Notes under the pieces: generated by a model
What the model was told of the DNA's origin: nothing
Seen by the model: only the letters and a program-made list of their open reading frames with translations
The model's database searches: none
NCBI GenBank assembly: GCA_000955785.1
Contig: JYOD01000036.1
Coordinates: 1 to 64,000, forward strand
Direction: 5' to 3'
Length of the DNA: 64,000 nt
Origin: Burkholderiaceae bacterium 16
GTDB taxonomy: Bacteria; Pseudomonadota; Gammaproteobacteria; Burkholderiales; Burkholderiaceae
Translations under genes and position numbers: made by a program
In this document: positions 27,434 to 36,565 of the stretch, piece after piece
How the letters are laid out: each line of letters opens with the position of its first letter
Position numbering within the stretch: the first letter of the stretch is position 1

Positions 27434-30004
27434 TCACCCCTGGGCAATCCTCTGCTCGATATGCCCCAGCGCTTCCTCTACCTGATCCACCAGGATCAGG
27501 CAAAGATCGCCCGGCTGCAAATGCGACAGCGCGGTATCGATGGCGAGGAATTCCCCACGGATCTCCTCAATCGCGCTCGCGCGCTTGGCGCCTTCCAGGC
27601 CTTCGCGCAGCAGAGCCAGTACTTCGCCGTCTTCCCGGCCGCGCTGGCACTGGTCTTGATACAGGATCACCTCGTCGAATACACCGCCAAGAATCTCCGT
27701 CTGGCGGCGGATGTCGACATCGCGGCGGTCGCCGGCGCCACTGATCACCACGGAACGGCGCTTGGCCGGCATGCCTTCGATAGCGTTGCACAGCGCCTGG
27801 ATCGCATCCGGGTTGTGGCCGTAGTCGGCGATCAGCGTCGCGCCCTTGTAGTCGAACACATTGAAGCGTCCGGGCGCATTGGCTGCGTCGTTGACGAACG
27901 TGGCCAGGCCACGGCGGATCACATCCCAGTCGATGCCGAGCGCCCATGCCGCCGCGGTGGCGGACATGGCGTTCTCGACCTGGAACCCGATGGTGCCGCC
28001 GCGCGTCAGCGGGATGCCCGACAGCGCGATGCGCACCTGGTTCTCGCCTTCGGCGGCCACGATATGGCCGTCCTCGACGTACACCACGCGCTTGCCCTGC
28101 GCGCAGTGCGTGGCCATCACCGGATTGTTCAGGTCAGCCGCGAAGAAGGTCACGGCGCCGGGGCAGGCGTCCGCCATGCGTACCACCATGGGGTCGGCTG
28201 CATTGAGCACCGCCATGCCATGCGGCGCCACGTTCTGCACGATGACGCTCTTGAGCACGGCGAGATCTTCCACGGTGCTGATGTAGGACAGCCCGAGGTG
28301 ATCGCCTTCACCCACATTGGTGACCACCGCCACGTCGCAGCGGTCGAAGGCCAGGCCTTCGCGCAGCAGGCCGCCGCGCGCGGTCTCGAACACGGCGGCA
28401 TCCACGTCGGGGTGCATCAGCACATTGCGGGCGCTGCGCGGGCCGCTGCAGTCGCCGGTATCGATGCGCTCGCCCTTGATGTAGACGCCGTCGGTGCCGG
28501 TCATGCCCATGCGCAGGCCGCTGCCGGCGAGCAGGTGGGTGATCAGGCGGACCGTGGTGGTCTTGCCATTGGTGCCGGAGACCGCTACCACGGGGATGCG
28601 GCCATCGTCGCCATCGGCGAACATGGTGGAGACGATGGCCTCGCCTACCGCGCGGCCCTTGCCGTAGGAAGGCTGCAGGTGCATGCGCAGGCCCGGTGCT
28701 GCGTTGACCTCGACAATGCCGCCTGCCTGTTCCTCGAATGGCTTGAGCACGGTCTCGCAGACCGCGTCGACGCCGCAGATGTCGAGGCCGACCATGCGCG
28801 CAGCGGCCACGGCGCGCGCGGCCATTTCGGGGTGGACGTCGTCGGTGACGTCGGTGGCGCTGCCGCCGGTGGACAGGTTGGCGTTGTTACGCAGCACCAC
28901 GCGGGTGCCCTTGGGCGGCACGGAGTCCGCCGTCAGGTTTTGCTTGGCCAGCGTAGCCAGCGCGATATCGTCGAAGCGGATCTTGGTCAGCGAGGTAGCG
29001 TGGCCCTCGCCGCGGCGCGGGTCGCGATTGACTTCCTCGACCAGCTCGCGCACGGTGTGCTTGCCGTCGCCGGTGACCTGGGGCGGGTCGCGGCGGGCAG
29101 CGGCGACCAGGTGATTGCCCACCACCAGCAGGCGGAAATCGTGACCGGGGATATAGCGCTCGACGATCACGTCGGAGCTGATGTCCGCGGCTACCTCATA
29201 GGCGGCGATGATTTCCTCGCGGGTGCGGATACGCACCGCCACGCCCTTGCCCTGGTTGCCGTCGCGCGGCTTGACCACCACCGGCGCATCGATTTCCTGC
29301 GCCACGGCCCAGGCTTCGTCGGGATCGGATACCGAGCGGCCCATCGGCACCGGCACGCCGGCCGCGTGCAGCAAGGTCTTGGTGAGTTCCTTGTCCTGCG
29401 CGATCGATTCCGCGACGGCGCTGGTCATATCGGTTTCGGCGGCCTGGATGCGGCGCTGCTTGCTGCCCCAGCCGAATTGCACCATGCTGCCTTGTGTCAG
29501 GCGGCGGTAAGGAATGCCGCGTGCCACGCCCGCATAGACGATGGAGCCGGTGCTCGGTCCCAGGCGCAGGTCTTCGTCGAGCTCGCGCAGGCGATGCAGC
29601 GCGTCGGCCAGGTCGAAGGGCATGTCGTCGCGCGCGGCGCGGCACAGCGTGGCGGCCAGTTCCAGCGCGAGGCGTCCGACTTCCTCCTCGCTGTACTGCA
29701 CCACCACCTGGTAGGTGCCGGGTTCGACGGTAGGCGCGGTGCGGCTGAAGCTGACCGGGCAGCCGGCCTCCGCCTGCAGGCGCATCGCCGCGCATTCCAG
29801 CGCGTGCGCCAGCGACACCACGCCTTCGTTGTCGTCGGGCCGCAGCGGGCCTACCTCGGGAAAGCGCGCGCGCAGGCGCTCTTCGAAACCGGGCAGGTCG
29901 GCCAGGGTGTGGGCCTCGTCGGAGCACGATACGATGGCTTCGATGGCAGTGTGGCGGCACCACAGGTTGGGGCCGCGCAGGGCCCGGATACGTGAGACTT
30001 CCAT
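27434..30004 (-). CDS. cphA: Cyanophycin synthetase paralogue (CphA')
   Basis: An 856-residue ATP-dependent ligase of the cyanophycin synthetase family. It has the family N-terminal domain (MEVSRIRALRGPNLW), an ATP-grasp domain that adds Asp (VVVKPRDGNQGKGVAVR, VTGDGKHTVRELVEE), and a Mur-ligase-like domain that adds Arg with P-loop VSGTNGKTTTVRLITHLL. The Mur domain also shows YGHNPDAIQAL and GAGDRRDVDIRRQ. It lies 20 bp downstream of the first cphA gene and is clearly cotranscribed. The two proteins share domain order but are diverged, so they may form hetero-oligomers or have different primer or substrate preference. Start chosen at MEVSRIR to match the paralogue's RGPNLW spacing. Confidence 0.93.
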   Translation of the reverse strand: MEVSRIRALRGPNLWCRHTAIEAIVSCSDEAHTLADLPGFEERLRARFPEVGPLRPDDNEGVVSLAHALECAAMRLQAEAGCPVSFSRTAPTVEPGTYQVVVQYSEEEVGRLALELAATLCRAARDDMPFDLADALHRLRELDEDLRLGPSTGSIVYAGVARGIPYRRLTQGSMVQFGWGSKQRRIQAAETDMTSAVAESIAQDKELTKTLLHAAGVPVPMGRSVSDPDEAWAVAQEIDAPVVVKPRDGNQGKGVAVRIRTREEIIAAYEVAADISSDVIVERYIPGHDFRLLVVGNHLVAAARRDPPQVTGDGKHTVRELVEEVNRDPRRGEGHATSLTKIRFDDIALATLAKQNLTADSVPPKGTRVVLRNNANLSTGGSATDVTDDVHPEMAARAVAAARMVGLDICGVDAVCETVLKPFEEQAGGIVEVNAAPGLRMHLQPSYGKGRAVGEAIVSTMFADGDDGRIPVVAVSGTNGKTTTVRLITHLLAGSGLRMGMTGTDGVYIKGERIDTGDCSGPRSARNVLMHPDVDAAVFETARGGLLREGLAFDRCDVAVVTNVGEGDHLGLSYISTVEDLAVLKSVIVQNVAPHGMAVLNAADPMVVRMADACPGAVTFFAADLNNPVMATHCAQGKRVVYVEDGHIVAAEGENQVRIALSGIPLTRGGTIGFQVENAMSATAAAWALGIDWDVIRRGLATFVNDAANAPGRFNVFDYKGATLIADYGHNPDAIQALCNAIEGMPAKRRSVVISGAGDRRDVDIRRQTEILGGVFDEVILYQDQCQRGREDGEVLALLREGLEGAKRASAIEEIRGEFLAIDTALSHLQPGDLCLILVDQVEEALGHIEQRIAQG

Positions 30005-30024
30005 GAAATCAGTTTCCTTCCGGA

Positions 30025-32661
30025 TCAGGCGCGGCGGCCCGGTTGGCCCATCCACTGGTGCACCAGATCGATGGTCGGCAGCGTCGAGGCCTCATCGCAT
30101 TGCAGGACCAGCAGGTCGCCGGCCACGACTTGCGCGAGCGCGGCCTCGATGGCCTGGCGGCGTGTGCCTTCGTCGATGATCTTGGTCACGCGGCGGCCTT
30201 CGTAAAGGCCTTGCTTGAGCAGCGCGCGCGCTTCGGCATCGGGCAGGGCGCTGTTGACGGAGCGATCCTCGCACAGGAAGACGCGGTCGAAGGCGGCGCC
30301 CAGCACCTTGCCTTGCTTGACCATGTCTTCGTCGCGTCGCTGCACGCCGGCGCCATACACCACCACGCGCCGATCGCTCGGGAAGCGTTCCAGCGCGGCC
30401 ACCAGCGCTTCCAGCGCGGGGGCATTGTGGGCGTCGTCGATCACCACGGTGGCGCCGTTGCGCTCGAACAGCGTGAAGCGGCCGGGCGCATCCACCTGGC
30501 CCACATCGAAGGTCACCACGCCAGCGCGGATCAGGTCGTTGGAGATGCCCAGCGCCCAACCGGTGGCGACAGCCGCCAGCACGTTCTCGATCTGGAAGGC
30601 CACCCGGCCAGCATAAGTGAGAGGGATCGCCGCCACGTCGGTCAGCGGCGTCTCGCGGCTGCCGGTGGCGAGCACCACCTTGCCGTCGCGCAAATAGACC
30701 GCGCGGCGTCCGGCCGCGCGATGCACGGCAATGGCGGGGAGGTCCGCAGACAGGCCGAAGAAGATCACGTCGCCGTCGCACAGCTCCGCCATCTCCACCA
30801 CCAGCGGGTCGCGCGCATTAAGCACCGCCACGCCGCCGTCCAGCACCACGTCGACTTGCGTACGTAGCACGTTATACATCTTCTCGACTTCTTCGACGTA
30901 GTACTGGCCGAGATGGTCGGGCACATCGATATTGGTCACCACGCCGACCTGGCAGCGGTCGTAGGCGAGGCCTTCGGACAGGATGGCGCCGCTGTCGTTC
31001 TCGAGCACGGCGGCATCGACGGCGCGGTTCATCAGGATGCGATGGGCTGCGTCCCAGTTGGCGCGGTCGCCGCCCTGGACCTGGCGGCGGTCGAGATAGA
31101 GGCCGTCGCTGCAAGCCAGACCGGTGTGCTTGCCGGAGAGTTGCAGCAGGCGCGCCACCAGCTTGGCCACCACGGTCTTGCCGTTGGTGCCGGTGATGCC
31201 GACCACCGGAATGCGGCCGTTGTCGTCGCCTTCGCCGGCCGGGAACAGGTGATCCACGACGGCACGGCCCACCGGGCGCGCTTCGCCGTTGGAGGGCTTC
31301 AGGTGCATCAGCAGGCCGGGGCCGGCATTGACCTCGACGATGGCGCCGCGCTGCTCGGCGAGCGGGCGCGAGATATCCTGCGCCACCAGGTCGACCCCGG
31401 CGATATCCAGGCCGACTACGCGGGCGGCCAGGGAGGCATGCGCGGCCACGCTGGGATGCACGCGGTCAGTCACGTCGAAGGCGACATTGCCGTTGCGCTG
31501 GATCAGCACGTGCTTGCCTTCGGGCGGCACGGATGTGGCGTCGAAGCCCTGGCGCTTGAGTTCCAGGCGCGCGGCCGAATCCAGCCGGACCTTGTTGAGC
31601 GGGTGATCTTCGGTGCTGCCGCGGCGCGGATCGGAATTGATCTGCGACTCGATCAGCTCGTCGATGGTCGACTTGCCATCGCCGGTCACGCTGGCGGTCT
31701 CGCCCATGGCGGCGGCCACCAGGCGGCCGCCCACCACCAGCAGGCGGTGTTCGTTGCCCGGCACGAAGCGTTCGACGATGACGCCGCTGCCTTCGTCGAT
31801 GGCCACGCCGTAGGCGGTCTCGACTTCCTCGCGGGTGGTCAGGTTGGTGAACACGCCACGGCCATGGTTGCCGTCATAGGGCTTGACCACCACCGGCAGG
31901 CCGATGTCCTCGGCGGCGTCCCAGGCGTCGGCGGCACTTTCCACCAGCCGGCCTTCGGGCACGGGCACGCCGCAGGACTCCAGCAGGCTCTTGGTCAGGT
32001 CCTTGTCGCGCGAGATGCTCTCGGCGATGGCGGCGGTGCGGTCGGTCTCGGCGGTCCAGATGCGGCGCTGGCGGCTGCCATAGCCGAGTTGCACCAGGTT
32101 ACCCTCCGACAGGCGCAAGGCAGGGATGTCGCGGTCGTCGGCAGCGTCGACGATGCAGGCGGTGCTCGGGCCCAGGCAGTGCTTGTCCACCAGGCGGCGC
32201 AGGTGGTCCACCGTCTCCTGGACGTCGTAGGGGCGGTCCTCGATGGCTGCCATCACGAGGTCGCGGGCGGCGAACAGGGCGGCACGGGTGACGTCCTCAT
32301 GCCAGGCCCGCACGATCACCTTGTAGACGCCGCGGATCGGGGTCTCGCGCGCCTTGCCGAAGCCCCCGGGCATGCCGGCGAGGTTTTGCAGCTCAAGCGT
32401 GACATGTTCCAGGATGTGGCCAGGCCACGTGCCTTCCTTGAGCCGCTGCAGGAAGCCGCCGCGCTCGCCGATACTGCAGCGATGCTCGATCAGCGTGGGC
32501 AGCCATGCCGACAGGCGCTCGTTGAACCCCGGAATCGTGTTGGAGGGAAAATCCTCCAGTTCCCCGATATCGACCCACGCCTCCAGCACAGGCCGATATG
32601 TCCACATATTCGGGCCGCGCAGCGACATGACATCGAAAATCTCAATGTCCTTCTTTTTCAT
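30025..32661 (-). CDS. cphA: Cyanophycin synthetase
   Basis: An 878-residue enzyme that polymerises aspartate and arginine into multi-L-arginyl-poly-L-aspartate, a nitrogen reserve, using ATP. The N-terminal domain starts MKKKDIEIFDVMSLRGPNMW. The ATP-grasp domain contains VVVKPYDGNHGRGVFTNL and VTGDGKSTIDELIE. The Mur-ligase-like domain has P-loop GITGTNGKTVVAKLVARLL at about residue 487, with IDDAHNAPALEALV and YGAGVQRRDEDM near the end. Length is normal. It is the first gene of a two-gene minus-strand unit and is divergent from an ABC exporter gene. No cyanophycinase gene is visible in the window. Confidence 0.95.
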   Translation of the reverse strand: MKKKDIEIFDVMSLRGPNMWTYRPVLEAWVDIGELEDFPSNTIPGFNERLSAWLPTLIEHRCSIGERGGFLQRLKEGTWPGHILEHVTLELQNLAGMPGGFGKARETPIRGVYKVIVRAWHEDVTRAALFAARDLVMAAIEDRPYDVQETVDHLRRLVDKHCLGPSTACIVDAADDRDIPALRLSEGNLVQLGYGSRQRRIWTAETDRTAAIAESISRDKDLTKSLLESCGVPVPEGRLVESAADAWDAAEDIGLPVVVKPYDGNHGRGVFTNLTTREEVETAYGVAIDEGSGVIVERFVPGNEHRLLVVGGRLVAAAMGETASVTGDGKSTIDELIESQINSDPRRGSTEDHPLNKVRLDSAARLELKRQGFDATSVPPEGKHVLIQRNGNVAFDVTDRVHPSVAAHASLAARVVGLDIAGVDLVAQDISRPLAEQRGAIVEVNAGPGLLMHLKPSNGEARPVGRAVVDHLFPAGEGDDNGRIPVVGITGTNGKTVVAKLVARLLQLSGKHTGLACSDGLYLDRRQVQGGDRANWDAAHRILMNRAVDAAVLENDSGAILSEGLAYDRCQVGVVTNIDVPDHLGQYYVEEVEKMYNVLRTQVDVVLDGGVAVLNARDPLVVEMAELCDGDVIFFGLSADLPAIAVHRAAGRRAVYLRDGKVVLATGSRETPLTDVAAIPLTYAGRVAFQIENVLAAVATGWALGISNDLIRAGVVTFDVGQVDAPGRFTLFERNGATVVIDDAHNAPALEALVAALERFPSDRRVVVYGAGVQRRDEDMVKQGKVLGAAFDRVFLCEDRSVNSALPDAEARALLKQGLYEGRRVTKIIDEGTRRQAIEAALAQVVAGDLLVLQCDEASTLPTIDLVHQWMGQPGRRA

Positions 32662-32716
32662 TGATTTAGCTTGAGGCAGTGGGCGAGTGCCCGAGAAATA
32701 GAAGCCTAACCTTTCA

Positions 32717-32726
32717 GTAACGTTAC
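32717..32726. promoter_or_regulatory. 10-bp palindrome in the cphA / ABC exporter divergent region
   Basis: GTAACGTTAC lies 56 bp upstream of cphA in the 240-bp divergent spacer. Together with its flank it reads CGTTGTAAC on the minus strand, a 9-mer shared with the palindrome upstream of the iron-binding protein gene. Operator function is a guess. Confidence 0.3.
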
Positions 32727-32804
32727 AACGGTCAGCCGGTTGACTTTCTTGATTAAAAAGCGATTGTGCAGTGCATCAGCGACGCCCGTGTGTTTGGCCT
32801 TATG

Positions 32805-32810
32805 TATACT
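32805..32810 (+). promoter_or_regulatory. -10 candidate of the ABC exporter gene
   Basis: TATACT (five of six) sits 92 bp before the exporter start codon. No good -35 is seen, so an activator may be needed. Confidence 0.35.
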
Positions 32811-32901
32811 GCGGGCAAATCGGCGGGCCGCCATGGTGCGCCCGCCTTAAATTGTTTCAAGTTATGTCCATAGCCCAGGGACGCAGCATGCCGTACCAAC
32901 G

Positions 32902-35196
32902 ATGACCCAACCTTCCTTGCCCGTGATTGACAGCGACGCCACGAACGAGCCGTGGCGTAACGAAATCGGCACCCGCCTGCAACCCGGCGAGGCCGTCCTG
33001 GCCTGGCTGGAAGTCGACCTAGACGCAAAGCTGCATTTTACCCAAGGCTGGGTACTTGTGACGGATCGTCGCTTGCTGGCGCGCATGCCGGGGCAAAAAG
33101 ACTGGCAGGAATGGACGATTCAGCCCGGATTATCGCTGCATCACGCCGATCACGCCGGGGTTGGCACGCTTGAGCTGCACGGCAGTGGGCGATTACTGGC
33201 CACCTGGCGCTACACGCTCGGCCACAACCCGGCCGCGCTGCGCCTGATCGACCAGTTCCACGCGCAGTGCGACCTGTCCGGCTCGGGCCGGGGGGGGCTG
33301 GCCGAGGTCGATGTGGAGGCGGTCTGCCCGACCTGCAAGGCACCCCTGCCGCCGGACGACGACCAATGCCCGCAATGTAGTCGCGACCTGGAGACCCCGC
33401 CGTCGACCTGGGCGCTGCTGCGCCTGTGGCGCTTTGCCAGGCCGTACCGGTTCCAGTTGCTGGCCGGCTTCCTGCTGACCCTGCTGTCCACCGCCGCCAC
33501 GCTGGTGCCGCCGTACCTGACCATGCCGTTGATGGACAACGTGCTGATCCCGTACCAGAACGGCCTGCCTATCGACTACAGCCGGGTCAAGCTGTACCTG
33601 GCCGGCCTGCTGGGCGCGGCGCTGGTGGCATGGAGCCTGGGCTGGGCGCGGACGTACCTGCTGGCGCGGGTGTCCGAGCGCATCGGCGCCGACCTGCGCA
33701 CGACCACCTACGAACACTTGCTGCGCTTGTCGCTGGAGTACTTCGGCGGCAAGCGCACCGGCGACCTGATGGCCCGCATCGGCTCGGAAAGCGACCGCAT
33801 CTGCGTGTTCCTGTCGCTGCACCTGCTGGATTTCGCCACCGATGTGCTGATGATCGTCATGACGGCGGCCATCCTGATCTCCATCAACCCGTGGCTGGCA
33901 TTGGTCACCCTGGTGCCGCTGCCGTTCATCGCGTGGATGATCCATCTGGTGCGCGATCGTTTGCGCCACGGCTTCGAGAAGATCGACCGGATCTGGTCGG
34001 AGATCACCAACGTGCTGGCCGATACCATTCCCGGCATCCGCGTGGTCAAGGCCTTTGCCCAGGAGAAGCGCGAGGTTGAGCGTTTCCGCGAGGCCAACCG
34101 GCACAACCTGGCGATCAACGACCGCGTCAACGCCGTGTGGTCGCTGTTCACCCCGACCGTCACGCTGCTGACCGAGATCGGCCTGCTGGTGGTGTGGATC
34201 TTCGGCATCTGGCAGGTTTCGCACAACGCGATCACGGTCGGCGTGCTGGTGGCCTTCCTTACCTATATCAGCCGCTTCTACACCCGGCTGGATTCGATGA
34301 GCCGCATCGTCTCGGTCACGCAAAAGGCCGCCGCCGGCGCCAAGCGCATCTTCGATATCCTCGACCACGTATCGAGCGTGCCGGAGCCCGTGCGGCCGGC
34401 GCACCTGGAGCGCGTCGAAGGTGCCATCGAACTGCGCGACCTGGGTTTCCGCTACGGCAATCGCGCCGTGATCCGAGGGCTAAACCTGTCGATCAAGCCG
34501 GGCGAGATGATCGGCCTGGTGGGGCACAGCGGCTCCGGCAAGAGCACGCTGGTCAACCTGATCTGCCGCTTCTATGACGTCTCCGAAGGCGCAATCCGGC
34601 TCGATGGCGTCGATATCCGTTCACTGCCGGTGTCAGAATTCCGCAGCCATATCGGGCTGGTGCTGCAGGAGCCGTTCCTGTTCTTCGGCACGATTGCCGA
34701 GAACATTGCCTATGGCAAGCCGGGCGCCAGCCGCGAGGAGATCATCGCCGCCGCGCGGGCAGCCCACGCGCATGAGTTCATCCTCCGGCTGCCGCATGGC
34801 TACGATTCGCTGGTGGGCGAGCGAGGCCAGGCGCTGTCCGGCGGTGAGCGCCAGCGCATCTCGATTGCCCGCGCGCTGCTGATCAATCCGCGCATCCTGA
34901 TCATGGATGAAGCCACCTCCTCGGTCGATACCGCCACCGAGAAGGAAATCCAGAAGGCGCTGGACAACCTGGTGCAAGGCCGTACCACCATCGCCATCGC
35001 GCACCGCTTGTCCACGCTGCGCAAGGCGGATCGCCTGGTGGTGATGGACCGTGGACAGATCGTCGAAGTGGGCGGCCATGAGGAGTTGCTGGCGCGCGAA
35101 GGCGCCTACTACAAGCTCTACCAGGCGCAGGCCCGCAACGTTGACGCCGATGCCGAGGCGGATCTCGATGCCGCCGATGCGGTCACCGTGCAATAA
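32902..35196 (+). CDS. ABC exporter (permease-ATPase fusion) with N-terminal zinc ribbon
   Basis: A 764-residue half-exporter. Residues 1-130 form an unusual soluble domain. A zinc ribbon follows, with Cys142-x2-Cys145 and Cys156-x2-Cys159. The six-helix ABC membrane domain spans about 175-480. The ATPase domain has Walker A GHSGSGKST near 541, signature LSGGERQRISIARAL near 645, Walker B ILIMDEATSSVD and the switch histidine in IAHRLST. It is divergent from cphA and followed by a DUF1854 gene 14 bp later. The order suggests a role linked to cyanophycin or its dipeptides, but the substrate is unknown. An MsbA-like flippase role is the main alternative. Confidence 0.9.
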   Translation: MTQPSLPVIDSDATNEPWRNEIGTRLQPGEAVLAWLEVDLDAKLHFTQGWVLVTDRRLLARMPGQKDWQEWTIQPGLSLHHADHAGVGTLELHGSGRLLATWRYTLGHNPAALRLIDQFHAQCDLSGSGRGGLAEVDVEAVCPTCKAPLPPDDDQCPQCSRDLETPPSTWALLRLWRFARPYRFQLLAGFLLTLLSTAATLVPPYLTMPLMDNVLIPYQNGLPIDYSRVKLYLAGLLGAALVAWSLGWARTYLLARVSERIGADLRTTTYEHLLRLSLEYFGGKRTGDLMARIGSESDRICVFLSLHLLDFATDVLMIVMTAAILISINPWLALVTLVPLPFIAWMIHLVRDRLRHGFEKIDRIWSEITNVLADTIPGIRVVKAFAQEKREVERFREANRHNLAINDRVNAVWSLFTPTVTLLTEIGLLVVWIFGIWQVSHNAITVGVLVAFLTYISRFYTRLDSMSRIVSVTQKAAAGAKRIFDILDHVSSVPEPVRPAHLERVEGAIELRDLGFRYGNRAVIRGLNLSIKPGEMIGLVGHSGSGKSTLVNLICRFYDVSEGAIRLDGVDIRSLPVSEFRSHIGLVLQEPFLFFGTIAENIAYGKPGASREEIIAAARAAHAHEFILRLPHGYDSLVGERGQALSGGERQRISIARALLINPRILIMDEATSSVDTATEKEIQKALDNLVQGRTTIAIAHRLSTLRKADRLVVMDRGQIVEVGGHEELLAREGAYYKLYQAQARNVDADAEADLDAADAVTVQ

Positions 35197-35210
35197 GGAA
35201 GGGAGGCCCT

Positions 35211-35681
35211 ATGCAACAAGTCGATTTCAAGCTCTCCCGCAATGCCTTTGGGCGCCTGGTGATGACCACGGCGGATGGGACCGTGCATGAGGGCGTAGTG
35301 CCCGTGCGCGCTTTCCCGATCGCCGCGCCGGACGATGGCGTCGGCATGATCAGCGCCGACGGCCGCGAACTGGCGTGGCTGCCTCGCCTGGACACCTTGC
35401 CGGTCCCCGTGCGCGAGATGATCGAGGCCGAACTGGCCAGCCGGGAATTCATGCCGGAGATCCGCCGGATCCGCTCGGTGTCGACCTATGCCACCCCCAG
35501 CACCTGGGATGTGGAGACCGACCGCGGCCGCAGCTCGCTGGTACTGCGCGGCGAGGAAGACATCCGCCGCCTGGCTGGTTCCACGCTGCTGATCTCCGAC
35601 AGCCACGGCATCCACTATCTGGTGCGTAACCTGATGGGCCTGGACAAGGCCAGCCGCAAGCTGCTAGACCGTTTCCTCTAA
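35211..35681 (+). CDS. DUF1854 domain protein
   Basis: A 156-residue, probably soluble protein matching the DUF1854 pattern: FKLSRNAFGRLVMTTADG near the N-terminus, VPVRAFPIAAPDDGVGMISADGRELAWL in the middle, and DSHGIHYLVRNLMGLDKASRKLLDRFL at the end. No catalytic motif is evident. It starts 14 bp behind the ABC exporter with GGAAGGGAGG as a strong ribosome-binding site, so the two proteins are made together. From memory, DUF1854 genes recur beside this exporter type and cyanophycin synthetases in beta-proteobacteria. The function is unknown. Confidence 0.85.
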   Translation: MQQVDFKLSRNAFGRLVMTTADGTVHEGVVPVRAFPIAAPDDGVGMISADGRELAWLPRLDTLPVPVREMIEAELASREFMPEIRRIRSVSTYATPSTWDVETDRGRSSLVLRGEEDIRRLAGSTLLISDSHGIHYLVRNLMGLDKASRKLLDRFL

Positions 35682-35726
35682 GCCGCACGGGCGTGCCATT
35701 CAGGGCGCGATTGCCGCACCCTGGCA

Positions 35727-36114
35727 TCAGTGCTTGCCGGTGAAGAGGAAGCCCACCTCGCGATCGGCCCGCATCGCGAACAGATAGAGCTGGCCGGGGG
35801 TGGGCAAGCTATGCGTGGTGGTCGGATCGTAATAGGCCACGCCGCTCATGACCGTATTCGGATTGCGGCAGGGTGGGCCGCCCAACGTAATGCTGACGTT
35901 GTAGACCTTGCCCTGGCGGCGCGGCGTGGCGCTGTCCGTAAAGCTGCAGCCCGGGCCGCCGTCGACGGTGAACTTGCCGTTGGCGTCGATATCCAGCCGC
36001 GCGAATCCCGGGCCAAGCCCGGTGGTATCGATCACCTCCGTCGCGCGTTATCCCCGATCCGCCGCAGCCCGCGAGAGCCAGCGCGAAGCTGGCTGCCCCA
36101 ATCATTCTCCTCAT
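35727..36114 (-). pseudogene. Frameshifted small lipoprotein gene
   Basis: A signal peptide with lipobox starts at 36114 in one frame (MRRMIGAASFALALAGCGGSG). The plausible mature domain continues in another frame from about 36047 (TEVIDTTGLGPGFARLD ... REVGFLFTGKH, ending at 35727). One extra base near 36044-36052 would explain the split. Two cysteines in the mature part (GPGCSF, PPCRNP) suggest a disulfide. A GTG at 36035 could start the second frame, but its ribosome-binding site abuts the codon. It is either a recent pseudogene or a sequencing error. No family is recognised. Confidence 0.55.
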
Positions 36115-36518
36115 TTATACGTTGCCCGTTCCGGTGAACCCGGGCGGCTCTGGCGCCGCCTTCCGGTCGTCGAAAAAGAAGTGGACTGTAACAGCTGATT
36201 ACAAATTAATGCAGTAGACGGCAAAGTGGGGCCGCGGTGCTTGCTCGCTCCGAAATCGGCTGGCATCGGGTATATGCCTCGCGAAAAAGACGCCCGCACA
36301 GGAACTGGCGGGCGCTGGAGGGCAACTGATGGCCGGGAGGGTGATTCCCCCGACCCGGAAGGTCGCCTCCTGGGAGGCGATCTGACCAGATGATGCAGAG
36401 AATCATTGCTAATGTGAATCAGACGGCTCTTAATTTCGTAAAGGAGGCGAAAAAATTCTGGGCGAATACCGCGCGGATTCGCAAGACAGGGCGGCTGCGA
36501 CAAGTCTGCGGCGGACAG
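36115..36518. other. Structured intergenic region without a convincing gene
   Basis: The stretch holds two notable hairpins and no supported ORF. One is TCGCCTCC-TG-GGAGGCGA at 36363-36380. The other, at 36291-36314, works as a terminator on the minus strand. The purine-rich AAGGAGGCGAAAAAATT near 36440 looks like a ribosome-binding site, but no good ORF follows it. A minus-strand small RNA is possible. Confidence 0.4.
36291..36314 (-). terminator. Minus-strand intrinsic terminator candidate
   Basis: Stem CGCCCGC / GCGGGCG is followed on the minus strand by TCTTTTTC. No minus-strand gene is known upstream of it, so it may end a small RNA. Confidence 0.5.
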
Positions 36519-36546
36519 TTGACACAGTTCCGAATGCCCATATAAT
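36519..36546 (+). promoter_or_regulatory. Strong sigma70 promoter of the TetR gene
   Basis: Perfect TTGACA (36519-36524) and perfect TATAAT (36541-36546) are separated by 16 bp. A small inverted repeat CGGA-TTAC-TCCG follows at 36550-36561, at the expected transcription start, and could be the TetR operator for autorepression. Confidence 0.85.
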
Positions 36547-36565
36547 GCGACGGATTACTCCGTTT

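Noticed and set aside
27311..29995. 894-codon open frame antisense to the cphA paralogue
   Set aside because: Third-position GC shadow with Ala/His/Gln-rich translation and no domain; cphA motifs are on the other strand.
36111..36503. 130-codon minus-strand frame upstream of tetR
   Set aside because: No ribosome-binding site, Arg/Ser/Pro-rich, runs through two hairpins and a terminator; not credible as protein.
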